Part shown: piece by piece, positions 1 through 6,020 of the stretch
How positions within the stretch are numbered: the stretch's first letter is position 1
How the letters are laid out: each line of letters begins with the position of its first letter
Source: Candidatus Altarchaeum sp. CG2_30_32_3053
Lineage (GTDB): Archaea; Altiarchaeota; Altiarchaeia; Altiarchaeales; Altiarchaeaceae
Direction: 5' to 3'
DNA: 10,985 nucleotides
Assembly (NCBI GenBank): GCA_001873845.1
Contig: MNZY01000032.1
Span: 1-10,985, forward strand
Translations under genes and position numbers: made by a program
The notes under the pieces: model-generated
The model's database searches: none
Told to the model about the DNA's origin: nothing
Seen by the model: the letters and a program-made list of their open reading frames with translations, nothing else

Positions 1-16
1 TAAAATATAATTAAAT
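1..16 (+). repeat. Left copy of 16-bp direct repeat flanking the MITE-like element
   Basis: TAAAATATAATTAAAT at 1-16 recurs exactly at 189-204, on either side of the inverted-repeat element. The window edge prevents seeing whether the repeat extends further left. It may be a duplicated promoter segment, since the second copy sits where a TATA box for the downstream gene is expected. Confidence 0.55.
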
Positions 17-167
17 AGTGTCCATCCACAAAGTATAAAATTTTGAAAAATTTTAACTTTTTCAAGGTAAATTATTATGTTTTTGACAATTTAAAAATCT
101 TATAGATTTTTAAAGATTGAAAATCTTATAGATTTTCAGTAAAATTACGAGTTTATGGATGGACACT
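17..167. mobile_element. MITE-like element with 12-bp terminal inverted repeats
   Basis: The left end AGTGTCCATCCA (17-28) and right end TGGATGGACACT (156-167) are perfect inverted repeats, and similarity continues inward as AGTGTCCATCCAYAAAST when both ends are read inward. The 151-bp body has no open reading frame. The bases AAAT flank both ends (13-16 and 168-171) and could be a short target duplication, although AAAT is common here. One unit of the alternating-hairpin repeat lies inside (93-140). No transposase is present, so this would be a non-autonomous element. It could instead be a large hairpin of other function. Confidence 0.5.
93..140 (-). repeat. Alternating-hairpin repeat unit inside the MITE-like element
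   Basis: Two hairpins share the arms (A)AAAATCT and AGATTTT(T/C) with a TAT loop (93-111 and 119-137). They are joined by the linker AAAGATT, the complement of the AATCTTT linker of the other copies, and followed by CAGT, the complement of the family's ACTG. It therefore lies in the minus orientation. Confidence 0.6.
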
Positions 168-188
168 AAATAAACAATAAATTACTAA

Positions 189-204
189 TAAAATATAATT
201 AAAT
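189..204 (+). promoter_or_regulatory. Probable TATA region of the zinc-ribbon gene; right direct-repeat copy
   Basis: TAAAATATAATTAAAT ends about 10 bp before the ATG at 215, with its TATA-like core about 20 bp upstream. That is compatible with an archaeal TATA box and a very short or absent leader. It is also the second copy of the direct repeat at 1-16. Confidence 0.35.
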
Positions 205-214
205 AAATAACATA

Positions 215-397
215 ATGGAAAGAAGATTTGGAGACGGAGGAAGAAGCGGTGGATATGGTGACAGAGGACCCCGAGAGATGCATAAGGCAGTTTGTGCTGA
301 TTGCAAAAAGGAGTGTGAAGTGCCCTTTGAACCCGATGGAAGTAGACCAGTTTATTGCAAGGACTGCTACCCAAAACACAAGCCGGCAAGGTATTAG
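215..397 (+). CDS. Small CxxC-x17-CxxC zinc-ribbon protein
   Basis: This 60-residue protein has an N-terminal Gly/Arg-rich stretch (residues 3-20, with GGR and RGP tracts) and a C-terminal zinc ribbon. C27, C30, C48 and C51 are spaced exactly C-x2-C-x17-C-x2-C. That spacing defines a family of small zinc-ribbon proteins seen in candidate-phyla bacteria and small-genome archaea, of unknown function. C34 is an extra cysteine. The Gly/Arg-rich arm beside a zinc ribbon suggests nucleic-acid binding, but this is inference. The ATG follows an AT-rich stretch with a TATA-like sequence about 20 bp upstream. The gene stands alone between the MITE-like element and a long empty spacer. Existence as a gene is well supported by the ordered cysteines; function is not. 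Confidence 0.85.
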   Translation: MERRFGDGGRSGGYGDRGPREMHKAVCADCKKECEVPFEPDGSRPVYCKDCYPKHKPARY

Positions 398-659
398 GAA
401 AATCTGATTGAGACAGCATTATAAATTAATTTATTCTGCAACATCTCAATTTTGACTCAATATATTTTTAATTTTTAAATTTATTTTATTTTAAATTTAT
501 GCTATACTGCGCAACTTTATAAATTGCGTTTTTCAAATTTTTAAAATACGCTCATTTTGTTTCCCTGCATTTATATATTTTAAATCTCTGTGATTTTGAG
601 AATGTGCTATAAAAAAGTGCGTCTTTTGCCGTTGTTGATTATATTATGTTAAATTTAGG
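398..659. other. Non-coding spacer, nothing assignable
   Basis: This is the main part of the 386-bp gap between the zinc-ribbon gene and sppA. It is extremely AT-rich with no convincing reading frame, tRNA or large fold. A weak hairpin (CGCAA/TTGCG, about 507-525) is the only local structure I noted. The segment TACTGCGCA near 503-511 is partly echoed as AACTGCGCA near 2129-2137. Confidence 0.5.
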
Positions 660-761
660 TTATTATTCTAAAATTTATTATATTATTCTATAATCTTATT
701 ATAATCTTATTATAATCTTATTATATTATTCTAAAATTTACTATATTATTCTAAAATTTAT
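660..761. repeat. Short tandem repeats upstream of sppA (11-bp x3 and 20-bp x2)
   Basis: TAATCTTATTA occurs three times head to tail (691-701, 702-712, 713-723). It is followed by two tandem 20-bp units beginning TATATTATTCTAAAATTTA (722-741, 742-761), with a further close copy at 660-677. Unit lengths approximate one and two helical turns. The block ends 22 bp before the sppA ATG and probably overlaps its promoter. Confidence 0.75.
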
Positions 762-783
762 TTTAACTAAACAACTCAAAAAT

Positions 784-1698
784 ATGAACACAGCACAAAA
801 AATTGTAATTGTTGCAGGAAGTATAGGAATTTTACTTATTATAGGATTTTTGGCTTTTGTTTTGATAAGTTCGGGATTTTCCGGGCAGTTCGCAGGGGGC
901 GTTGTTGCAGTGGTTCCACTAAAGGGAGATATTGCAGGAGAATGCAGCAGTTACGGCGGATGTATAGATCCAGCAAAATTTAAAGAGACGATGAAAATGG
1001 TGGAAAATGACAAGGCAGTAAAGGTAATAATTATAAAAGTTGACAGCCGTGGGGGAGAGGTTGTGGCAAGCCGTGATTTGATGAAAATCGTGAAAAACGC
1101 AAAGAAACAAAAGCCGGTAATTGCATACATAAATGACATTGGAGCAAGCGGAGCGTATTATGCTGCATCTGCAAGCGATAAAATTGTCGCAAATGAATTC
1201 GCATTCGTCGGGAGCATCGGCGTAAAATCAGAAATCGTACATTATAAAGGACTTCTGGATAAATTAGGGATAACTATAACAGTTGTAAAGAAACCGGATA
1301 ACAAGGATTTCGGAAGCCCGTACAAAAAAAATTTAACCGATGAGGAAAGAGAGCTGATTGAGAATATTATTGACAAAATTTATGATGCGTTTGTCAGTGA
1401 TGTTGCTCAAAACAGAAATTTATCAGAGGAAAAAGTTAAGGAAATTTCGGAAAGACAGAGCATTTATCTAGGAAATGATGCAAAAAATGTTGGTCTGATT
1501 GATTATGTTGGAGATATAGATGATGCAGTGGAGATTGCAGCAAGAGAAGCAGGAATTGAAGGCAATCCTGTTGTTCGCTACATAGATACAGAACGGGAAA
1601 GTATTTTTGACAGAATGGCGATGAAGATCGGTTATGGTTTTGCAAAAGGGCTTGCTGAAATTGAAGGAACACAGCAAAGGATATTGGCAAAGAAATGA
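784..1698 (+). CDS. sppA: Membrane-anchored signal peptide peptidase, SppA type
   Basis: This 304-residue S49-family serine protease is expected to cleave residual signal peptides or membrane fragments outside the cytoplasmic membrane. Residues 6-30 form one hydrophobic segment, a signal anchor or signal peptide. The crotonase-like fold follows: VIIIKVDSRGGEV (81-93), then INDIGASGAYYAASASDKI (116-134) containing the predicted nucleophile S122, and FVGSIGV (141-147). K174 in KPDNKDFGSP is the likely general base; the 52-residue Ser-Lys spacing equals that of Bacillus SppA (S147/K199). At about 300 residues it is the short, single-domain form, not the duplicated E. coli form. C54 and C60 could form a disulfide. 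The ATG follows the tandem-repeat block with no Shine-Dalgarno motif. No partner genes adjoin it except a doubtful ORF downstream in the same frame. Confidence 0.93.
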   Translation: MNTAQKIVIVAGSIGILLIIGFLAFVLISSGFSGQFAGGVVAVVPLKGDIAGECSSYGGCIDPAKFKETMKMVENDKAVKVIIIKVDSRGGEVVASRDLMKIVKNAKKQKPVIAYINDIGASGAYYAASASDKIVANEFAFVGSIGVKSEIVHYKGLLDKLGITITVVKKPDNKDFGSPYKKNLTDEERELIENIIDKIYDAFVSDVAQNRNLSEEKVKEISERQSIYLGNDAKNVGLIDYVGDIDDAVEIAAREAGIEGNPVVRYIDTERESIFDRMAMKIGYGFAKGLAEIEGTQQRILAKK

Positions 1699-1740
1699 AT
1701 TGATCATTTACTCCCTCATAATAATCCGAGAGCAATAATT

Positions 1741-1986
1741 TTGAATGCCTGTGGAGTAAATTATGAAGATGATAACAAAAACAACATAAGGATATTTCCA
1801 GATATTTTTCCATCTTTTGAAGATTCAGATTTTTCTAATTTGACCGAAAATACAAAAAATTATACCTTGGAAATAAATTTCTCCGAAGATGCTGATTTTG
1901 TTGAAATAATTGGTGTTAAATTATGCGAAGATTGTGAAGATAAAGATAAAATGATATATGAAGGTATGTATTGCAAAAAGGATTAA
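1741..1986 (+). CDS. Doubtful small acidic ORF, possibly a gene remnant
   Basis: An 81-codon frame opens with TTG and has no in-frame ATG until residue 71. It lies in the same frame as sppA and stays open all the way back to the sppA TGA, giving about 96 sense codons without a stop in very AT-rich DNA. The peptide is acidic (repeated D/E), with C62-x2-C65 and C78 near its end. I recognise no family. It could be a real short gene with a TTG start, a readthrough extension of SppA, or the 3' part of a decayed gene whose start is lost. No promoter or ribosome-binding site is clear. The length of the open frame is the main support. Confidence 0.3.
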   Translation: MNACGVNYEDDNKNNIRIFPDIFPSFEDSDFSNLTENTKNYTLEINFSEDADFVEIIGVKLCEDCEDKDKMIYEGMYCKKD

Positions 1987-2279
1987 AATACAGATGTTGA
2001 AAAAAGAATATGTATTAAAAGGGATAAATATAGATATGTTCAAATTCATTAATATATATTATTTATACTCTTTTGATAAATTTATATTTGGGGATTAGAA
2101 ATTCATTTGAAAATTTAAAATTTTGTAACTGCGCATTTTATAAAAAACAAATACAAAAACGCAAAAAAACATCGGTTGGTTTTATCATATTCCCACAAGT
2201 TATTGAGAAGCTACCTTGATGCTGTCCTGAATTTCAAAATTATATTATTATCACAAACTTATGAACAAGAACCATTTTG
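1987..2279. other. Spacer between convergent genes, nothing assignable
   Basis: This 293-bp AT-rich gap lies between the doubtful plus-strand ORF and the 3' end of the minus-strand Nob1-like gene. A slightly GC-richer patch (about 2189-2240) was examined for box C/D and tRNA signatures on both strands without success. Being a convergent junction, it may hold terminators, but I see no clear hairpin plus T run. Confidence 0.4.
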
Positions 2280-2774
2280 CTAAATTTCAATCTCTTTCTT
2301 AACAATCTCTGTTCCACACACGTCGCAAAATTTTTTATATGTTTTATAAACCTTTTCACAGGCAGGACAAACACAGATAAATTTGTTTATTTTTTCATTC
2401 ATAGATTCAACAATTCCTTCATAAGGGACATTTAAAATTCTGGCAATGTTCTGAATCGCAAAATCGCTTGTTATAATTTTTAAATTATATTCGTAAGCCG
2501 CCGCTAAAATTTCAATATCTGTTTGTGAGAGATTGTTTGCAAAGTTGTTATTTATTTCAGCAATTTTCTTCTTTGAGTCCTCCGAGACATCTAATATTCT
2601 TAATTTTCCGTTCCTTAACAATCCCCTTACGACTTCCCTTAAAATTTCATCCTTTACTTCATTGAGAACGCCTTTGGTTATATATCCCTCAAACATAATA
2701 TTTGTGGAATGTAAAATTACACTCGTATCATAAATTTGAGCAAATTTTTTAGTTGTTTCGTATGTTTCATTCAT
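2280..2774 (-). CDS. Nob1-like PIN-domain endoribonuclease with zinc ribbon
   Basis: This 164-residue protein has an N-terminal PIN nuclease domain (about 11-120) and a C-terminal zinc ribbon (134-155), the architecture of archaeal Nob1, which cleaves the 3' end of pre-16S rRNA. Acidic metal-binding residues fit the PIN pattern: D16 in YDTSVI, E39 in GVLNEV, D86 in LSQTDIEIL and D104 in IITSDF. The ribbon uses C136, C139, C150 and C153, with C134 as an extra. Length is typical for archaeal Nob1 (about 150-165). Its ATG overlaps the stop of the upstream HD/OB gene by 4 bp (ATGA), indicating co-transcription and probable translational coupling. A stand-alone toxin-type PIN protein is less likely because of the zinc ribbon. 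Confidence 0.85.
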   Translation of the reverse strand: MNETYETTKKFAQIYDTSVILHSTNIMFEGYITKGVLNEVKDEILREVVRGLLRNGKLRILDVSEDSKKKIAEINNNFANNLSQTDIEILAAAYEYNLKIITSDFAIQNIARILNVPYEGIVESMNEKINKFICVCPACEKVYKTYKKFCDVCGTEIVKKEIEI

Positions 2775-3820
2775 TCTTTAAAAATTTCTGTCTCCTTTTT
2801 CTTTTTTTCCGGATCTATATACACTCTTCCTATTGGATTTACCCTTTTTGTTTTAGAATTTCCCTTATCGTCCTTTATTGCCCTTATATATTGCGTAACA
2901 GACGAAGAAAAATAATCCGCCGCATAGACAGCTGCTGCCTCAGGTATTGCGGGATTAACAACACTACCCTGTTCTTTCTTTCCATGGTGGCTGAATATAA
3001 TATGGAGCAGTTCGTGTTTTAATATTTCCGGAAATTTATCCTCTCCGCTTTTTGCTTCTTCATCAATTTCGTAAATATTTTTTATAATCATTTCTTCGGC
3101 AATTGACATATGATCTCTTAATACATCTTCTTCGTTATCGTTTGAATAGGAAATATCATTAACTGTGATTGTTTCTAATTTTCCAATGTCATGAAGAATT
3201 GCTCCTGCAATTGTTAAGTCCTTATTCATCCCTGTTGTATGAATTTCGCTTATGGCTTTACATAATTTAACAACTTCAACAGTATGTTCCATTAAGCCAC
3301 CAACACATGCATGATGATACATTACTGCGGCAGGATATTTTTTAAATTTTTTCGTAAAATTTTCATCACTAAAAAATTTTAGCAATAGTTTTTTAAGAAA
3401 TTTATCTTCTATTTCATTAATCGTTGCTCTTAAATATTTTTCCATTTCTTCTATATTCTGGTTTGTAAAAGGAAGAAAGTCCCCTGCATTGTACTCGTTC
3501 TCAACAGCTTTTCTTATTATGCCGCCATTTAACGGATCCACAGATATTTGTAATTCATCATTGTAAATATTTGGAACGCCTGAAACGAATATGACATTTC
3601 CTTCATTAAAGGACATGAAGACCTTATCTACTTCTTCCTTTGTTCCTTTGCCCCAGAAGTATACAATAGTAATTCCTGTTTTATCCTTAACAACAACCCT
3701 AAAGTAATATCCAGGTTTGTTTTTATAGAGTTGGGGTTCTTTTTTTTCAACAACAGCAAAAAAACTATCAATTTTTTTATCCTTTGACTTTTTTAAATCA
3801 TTAACAAAAATTTTTTCCAT
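2771..3820 (-). CDS. OB-fold plus HD-domain protein, YhaM-like 3'-5' exoribonuclease
   Basis: This 349-residue protein has an N-terminal OB fold (about 15-100) and an HD metal-dependent hydrolase domain (about 165-315). HD signature residues are H179 in GGLMEHT, H210-D211 in AILHDIGK, H237, and SHHG (277-280) followed by EQGS. YHHACVGGL, HDIGK and SHHG-x3-QGS closely follow the YhaM family, which degrades RNA or single-stranded DNA 3' to 5' in Gram-positive bacteria. The tail (about 315-349) is Lys/Glu-rich. It is encoded upstream of, and overlaps by 4 bp, the Nob1-like nuclease, suggesting a shared RNA-processing role. Its ATG directly follows the hairpin array at 3838-3975, which separates it from purA. 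Nuclease activity is inferred; a phosphohydrolase acting on nucleotides is the alternative. Confidence 0.85.
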   Translation of the reverse strand: MEKIFVNDLKKSKDKKIDSFFAVVEKKEPQLYKNKPGYYFRVVVKDKTGITIVYFWGKGTKEEVDKVFMSFNEGNVIFVSGVPNIYNDELQISVDPLNGGIIRKAVENEYNAGDFLPFTNQNIEEMEKYLRATINEIEDKFLKKLLLKFFSDENFTKKFKKYPAAVMYHHACVGGLMEHTVEVVKLCKAISEIHTTGMNKDLTIAGAILHDIGKLETITVNDISYSNDNEEDVLRDHMSIAEEMIIKNIYEIDEEAKSGEDKFPEILKHELLHIIFSHHGKKEQGSVVNPAIPEAAAVYAADYFSSSVTQYIRAIKDDKGNSKTKRVNPIGRVYIDPEKKKKETEIFKE

Positions 3821-3837
3821 TTTAAAATTTTAAATTT

Positions 3838-3975
3838 TAAAAGATTGAAAACCCCAAAGATTTTATATATTTAAAAAATCTCATAAATTTTAAAAGATTG
3901 AAAACCCCAAAGATTTTCTGTATTTAAAAAATCTCATAAATTTTAAAAGATTGAAAACCCTTAGTTTTCAGTATT
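3838..3975 (-). repeat. 53-bp-period hairpin repeat array between purA and the HD/OB gene
   Basis: Two full and one partial units repeat with a period of exactly 53 bp (AAGATTGAAAACCC at about 3841, 3894 and 3947). Read on the minus strand, each has ACTG or ACAG, an imperfect hairpin (arms like GAAAAC and GTTTTC), the linker AATCTTT, a second weak hairpin and AAATA. This is the same plan as the arrays at 8742-8917 and 10820-10894. It fills almost the whole purA to HD/OB interval in the transcription direction. Confidence 0.8.
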
Positions 3976-3980
3976 TTACC

Positions 3981-5060
3981 TTACCTTATACCTTGCCTTA
4001 AATCAATTGTATTATTGTATTCTCTTCCTGTTGAAATTATCTTTACTTTAACTCCAACTTCGCCTTCAATGATTTTTATAAATTTTTTTGCATCTTCCGG
4101 CAAACCATCAAAATTTCTGACATTTGCACAGTCAAACAGGCGATCCATATTTGTCAGTGCGAGCATCGTTGCAGAATTCATCTTTGCACTTCTTTTTGCC
4201 AGTTCAAAGTCAAACGGAGATACCCTTCTTGCCCTTCCTGTAACGGTTCCTTCTTCCCTAATTTTGGCTAATTTTTCAGAAATTTTTAAGTCACCTAATA
4301 GTTTGTTAGACCTATTATCTGCTTTTTTATCATCTGCTTTTGTATTTTTATCTGCCTCATTCCAAAATAATCCGTTCCCGACTCTTGTTGTGTATGCCTT
4401 TAAAACAACTATAACATCATTGACATATTTAGGTCCAATTCCGACATCGGAAAGCATAGCACTTGCAGTTGTATCTTTGGTTGTAACATAAGGATATGTT
4501 CCGTGATAAAGCGACAATCCAAAGCCCTGTGTTCCCTCAATTAAAATTTTTTTGCCTTCATCTATTGCATTGTTTAGTTCCATCGCAACATCACAGATAA
4601 ATTCCTTTAATTCCGGAATATCTTTTGCCATTTTTCCAACCCGTTTTACTCGGTCTTCATTTGCAGGACCACATCCGCTGCCTGTTGTCTGCACCTTTTT
4701 GCTTAAATTTTCATCTCTCTTGTCTTTTACTTTATGACTTTCTTCTATAATTCCGCTTTGAAAATCAACATTGATGCGGTCTTTAATATTAAATTTATTA
4801 AATTTTGAAATTTCATCAAGAAAAACATCCGGATTAACAAGCACACCGGCACCAATATAAAGTTTTGTATTTTTGTTTAGAAAACCCGATGGAACCTGTC
4901 TTACTTTATATTCCTGTCCATCATAAACAATTGTGTGTCCCGCATTAGGCCCCACACCACCCCTCGCAATTATGTCATAATTGTCCTCCAAAGAAAGATA
5001 GGAAATTATTTTTCCTTTTCCTTCATCACCAAATTGCCCGCCAACAACTATATTGCACAT
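3981..5060 (-). CDS. purA: Adenylosuccinate synthetase, short archaeal form
   Basis: This enzyme condenses IMP with aspartate using GTP to make adenylosuccinate, the first committed step to AMP. The 359 residues match the short archaeal class (about 340) and not the roughly 430-residue bacterial one. The GTP loop GGQFGDEGKGK (7-17) contains catalytic D12, and NAGHT (39-43) contains catalytic H42. QTTGSGCGPA (IMP site), IEGTQGFGLSL, TRVGNGLF, GTVTGRARRV and LTNMDRLFD follow in family order. A Lys/Asp-rich stretch (about residues 235-252) between TRVG and GTVTGR looks like a small low-complexity insertion. The gene diverges from the L21e cluster across a 172-bp AT-rich spacer (5061-5232), and its stop adjoins the hairpin array at 3838-3975. 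The start is supported by GGQFGDEG lying close to the N terminus. Confidence 0.96.
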   Translation of the reverse strand: MCNIVVGGQFGDEGKGKIISYLSLEDNYDIIARGGVGPNAGHTIVYDGQEYKVRQVPSGFLNKNTKLYIGAGVLVNPDVFLDEISKFNKFNIKDRINVDFQSGIIEESHKVKDKRDENLSKKVQTTGSGCGPANEDRVKRVGKMAKDIPELKEFICDVAMELNNAIDEGKKILIEGTQGFGLSLYHGTYPYVTTKDTTASAMLSDVGIGPKYVNDVIVVLKAYTTRVGNGLFWNEADKNTKADDKKADNRSNKLLGDLKISEKLAKIREEGTVTGRARRVSPFDFELAKRSAKMNSATMLALTNMDRLFDCANVRNFDGLPEDAKKFIKIIEGEVGVKVKIISTGREYNNTIDLRQGIR

Positions 5061-5232
5061 CTTAAATTTAGAAATTTAGATTTAAAAATTTAATTATTAA
5101 TTGTTTTTTTGTGAATTAAAATTTATAAATTAAATGAATTTTTAAAATTTTAAAATTAATATTATTTTAAATCTAATTAGTTATAAAAATTTTAAGGATA
5201 AAATTTTAAAAATAAAATTTAATAATTATAAA
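5061..5232. promoter_or_regulatory. Divergent promoter region, purA and L21e cluster
   Basis: A 172-bp spacer of almost pure A/T separates the diverging starts of purA (-) and L21e (+). A TATA-like TTATAAAAAT lies at about 5180-5189, which would leave a short leader before the L21e ATG. So many A/T runs are present that individual boxes cannot be chosen with confidence. Confidence 0.4.
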
Positions 5233-5544
5233 ATGGTTTATGGTTCGCATGGGTTTTTGAGGAGGTCAAGAAACACATTAAAAGGAAAACCGAGAGATAG
5301 TGGAAAGATAAGCATAAGAAGGTACTTTCAGGAATTTGATATTGGAGAAACGGCAGGAATAAGTATAGATGTCCAATACAGGAACATTCCGTATCCAAAA
5401 TTTAACGGCAAGGTAGGGAAAATTAAAGGAAAGCAGGGAAGGGCATATTATATAAATATAAACGATAACGGAAAAAGAAAAGATATTCTTGTAAGTCCCG
5501 AGCATTTGCAAAAGATTATTAATAAGAAAGATAAGAAAGCATAA
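5233..5544 (+). CDS. rpl21e: Large-subunit ribosomal protein L21e
   Basis: This 103-residue protein belongs to eL21, found in archaea and eukaryotes but not bacteria. The N terminus is typical (MVYGSHGFLRRSRN, then TLKGKPRDSGK), followed by the SH3-like core with VQYRNIPYPKFNGKVGKIKGKQGRAYYI (about 49-76) and LVSPEHL near the end. It is strongly basic and close to the usual length (95-100). It opens the plus-strand cluster L21e, Rpo4, DUF655, a conserved archaeal order. The last codons (KKDKKA) and stop lie in a 20-bp tandem duplication (5527-5566), so the C-terminal lysine tail may vary between strains. Confidence 0.96.
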   Translation: MVYGSHGFLRRSRNTLKGKPRDSGKISIRRYFQEFDIGETAGISIDVQYRNIPYPKFNGKVGKIKGKQGRAYYININDNGKRKDILVSPEHLQKIINKKDKKA

Positions 5545-5566
5545 AAAAAGATAAGAAAGCATAAAA
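5527..5566 (+). repeat. 20-bp tandem duplication spanning the L21e stop codon
   Basis: The unit AAAGATAAGAAAGCATAAAA occurs at 5527-5546 and again at 5547-5566 without a gap. The first copy encodes the last residues and TAA stop of L21e, and the second lies in the spacer before Rpo4. Confidence 0.85.
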
Positions 5567-5585
5567 ACAGGTTATTTAAGTTAAG

Positions 5586-5930
5586 ATGAAAATTACAGAG
5601 AAGAAATTAACTACTCTTTCTCATGTCAGGGAAATTTTGCTGAAAAGAGAAAAGATAGCAATAGACGGTGAGCCGATGACTGACGACCAGAAAAAATTAC
5701 TGAATTATGCGAATAAATTTTCAAAATTGTCTGTCCGGGATACGAAAGAGCTACAAAAGAAACTGAAGGGCATAAAATTACACCTTTCAGATGTTCAAAT
5801 CGTGAAAATTATAGATATGTTGCCGAAAAATATTGATGAGATAAGAGCGATCTTTTCAAAGGATGAAAAATTTAGTTATAATGCCGATGAGCTCAAGCAG
5901 ATTCTCGATTGTGTAGCCCAATATATCTAA
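5586..5930 (+). CDS. rpo4: DNA-directed RNA polymerase subunit Rpo4 (RpoF)
   Basis: This 114-residue homologue of eukaryotic Rpb4 forms the polymerase stalk with Rpo7, helping open-complex formation and RNA handling. Recognisable features are the N-terminal tip (MKITEKKLTTLSHVREILLKRE), the YANKFSKL helix (about 41-48) and the HRDC-like C-terminal helices LSDVQIVKIIDMLPKNIDEIRAIF (about 72-95), ending in ELKQILDCVAQYI. Length is normal for archaeal Rpo4 (about 110-120). Its position between L21e and DUF655 is the usual archaeal arrangement and supports the call. It starts 41 bp after the L21e stop with no Shine-Dalgarno motif. Confidence 0.94.
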   Translation: MKITEKKLTTLSHVREILLKREKIAIDGEPMTDDQKKLLNYANKFSKLSVRDTKELQKKLKGIKLHLSDVQIVKIIDMLPKNIDEIRAIFSKDEKFSYNADELKQILDCVAQYI

Positions 5931-5976
5931 ATTTAATTTTTCTTTTAAAAAAGAAGTGCCTAATTTATTGAAAAAT

Positions 5977-6009
5977 TTAAAGCAAAATTAAAGCAAAATT
6001 AAAGCAAAA
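5977..6009 (+). repeat. 11-bp x3 tandem repeat before the DUF655 gene
   Basis: TTAAAGCAAAA is repeated three times head to tail with no mismatch (5977-5987, 5988-5998, 5999-6009), ending 11 bp before the ATG at 6021. It fills the place where a promoter or leader would be. Confidence 0.85.
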
Positions 6010-6020
6010 TTTATACCAAA

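Noticed and set aside
1436..1813. 125-codon minus-strand ORF opposite the sppA 3' end
   Set aside because: It is the complement of well-supported SppA coding sequence; its Leu/Gln/His-rich composition is typical of an antisense shadow.
2189..2240. Possible small RNA in the GC-richer part of the convergent spacer
   Set aside because: TTGATG and CTGA occur but with wrong spacing for a C/D RNA, and there is no stable hairpin or tRNA-like arm.
4015..4491. 158-codon plus-strand ORF opposite purA
   Set aside because: It is antisense to conserved adenylosuccinate synthetase sequence and shows Ser/Phe/Leu-rich shadow composition.
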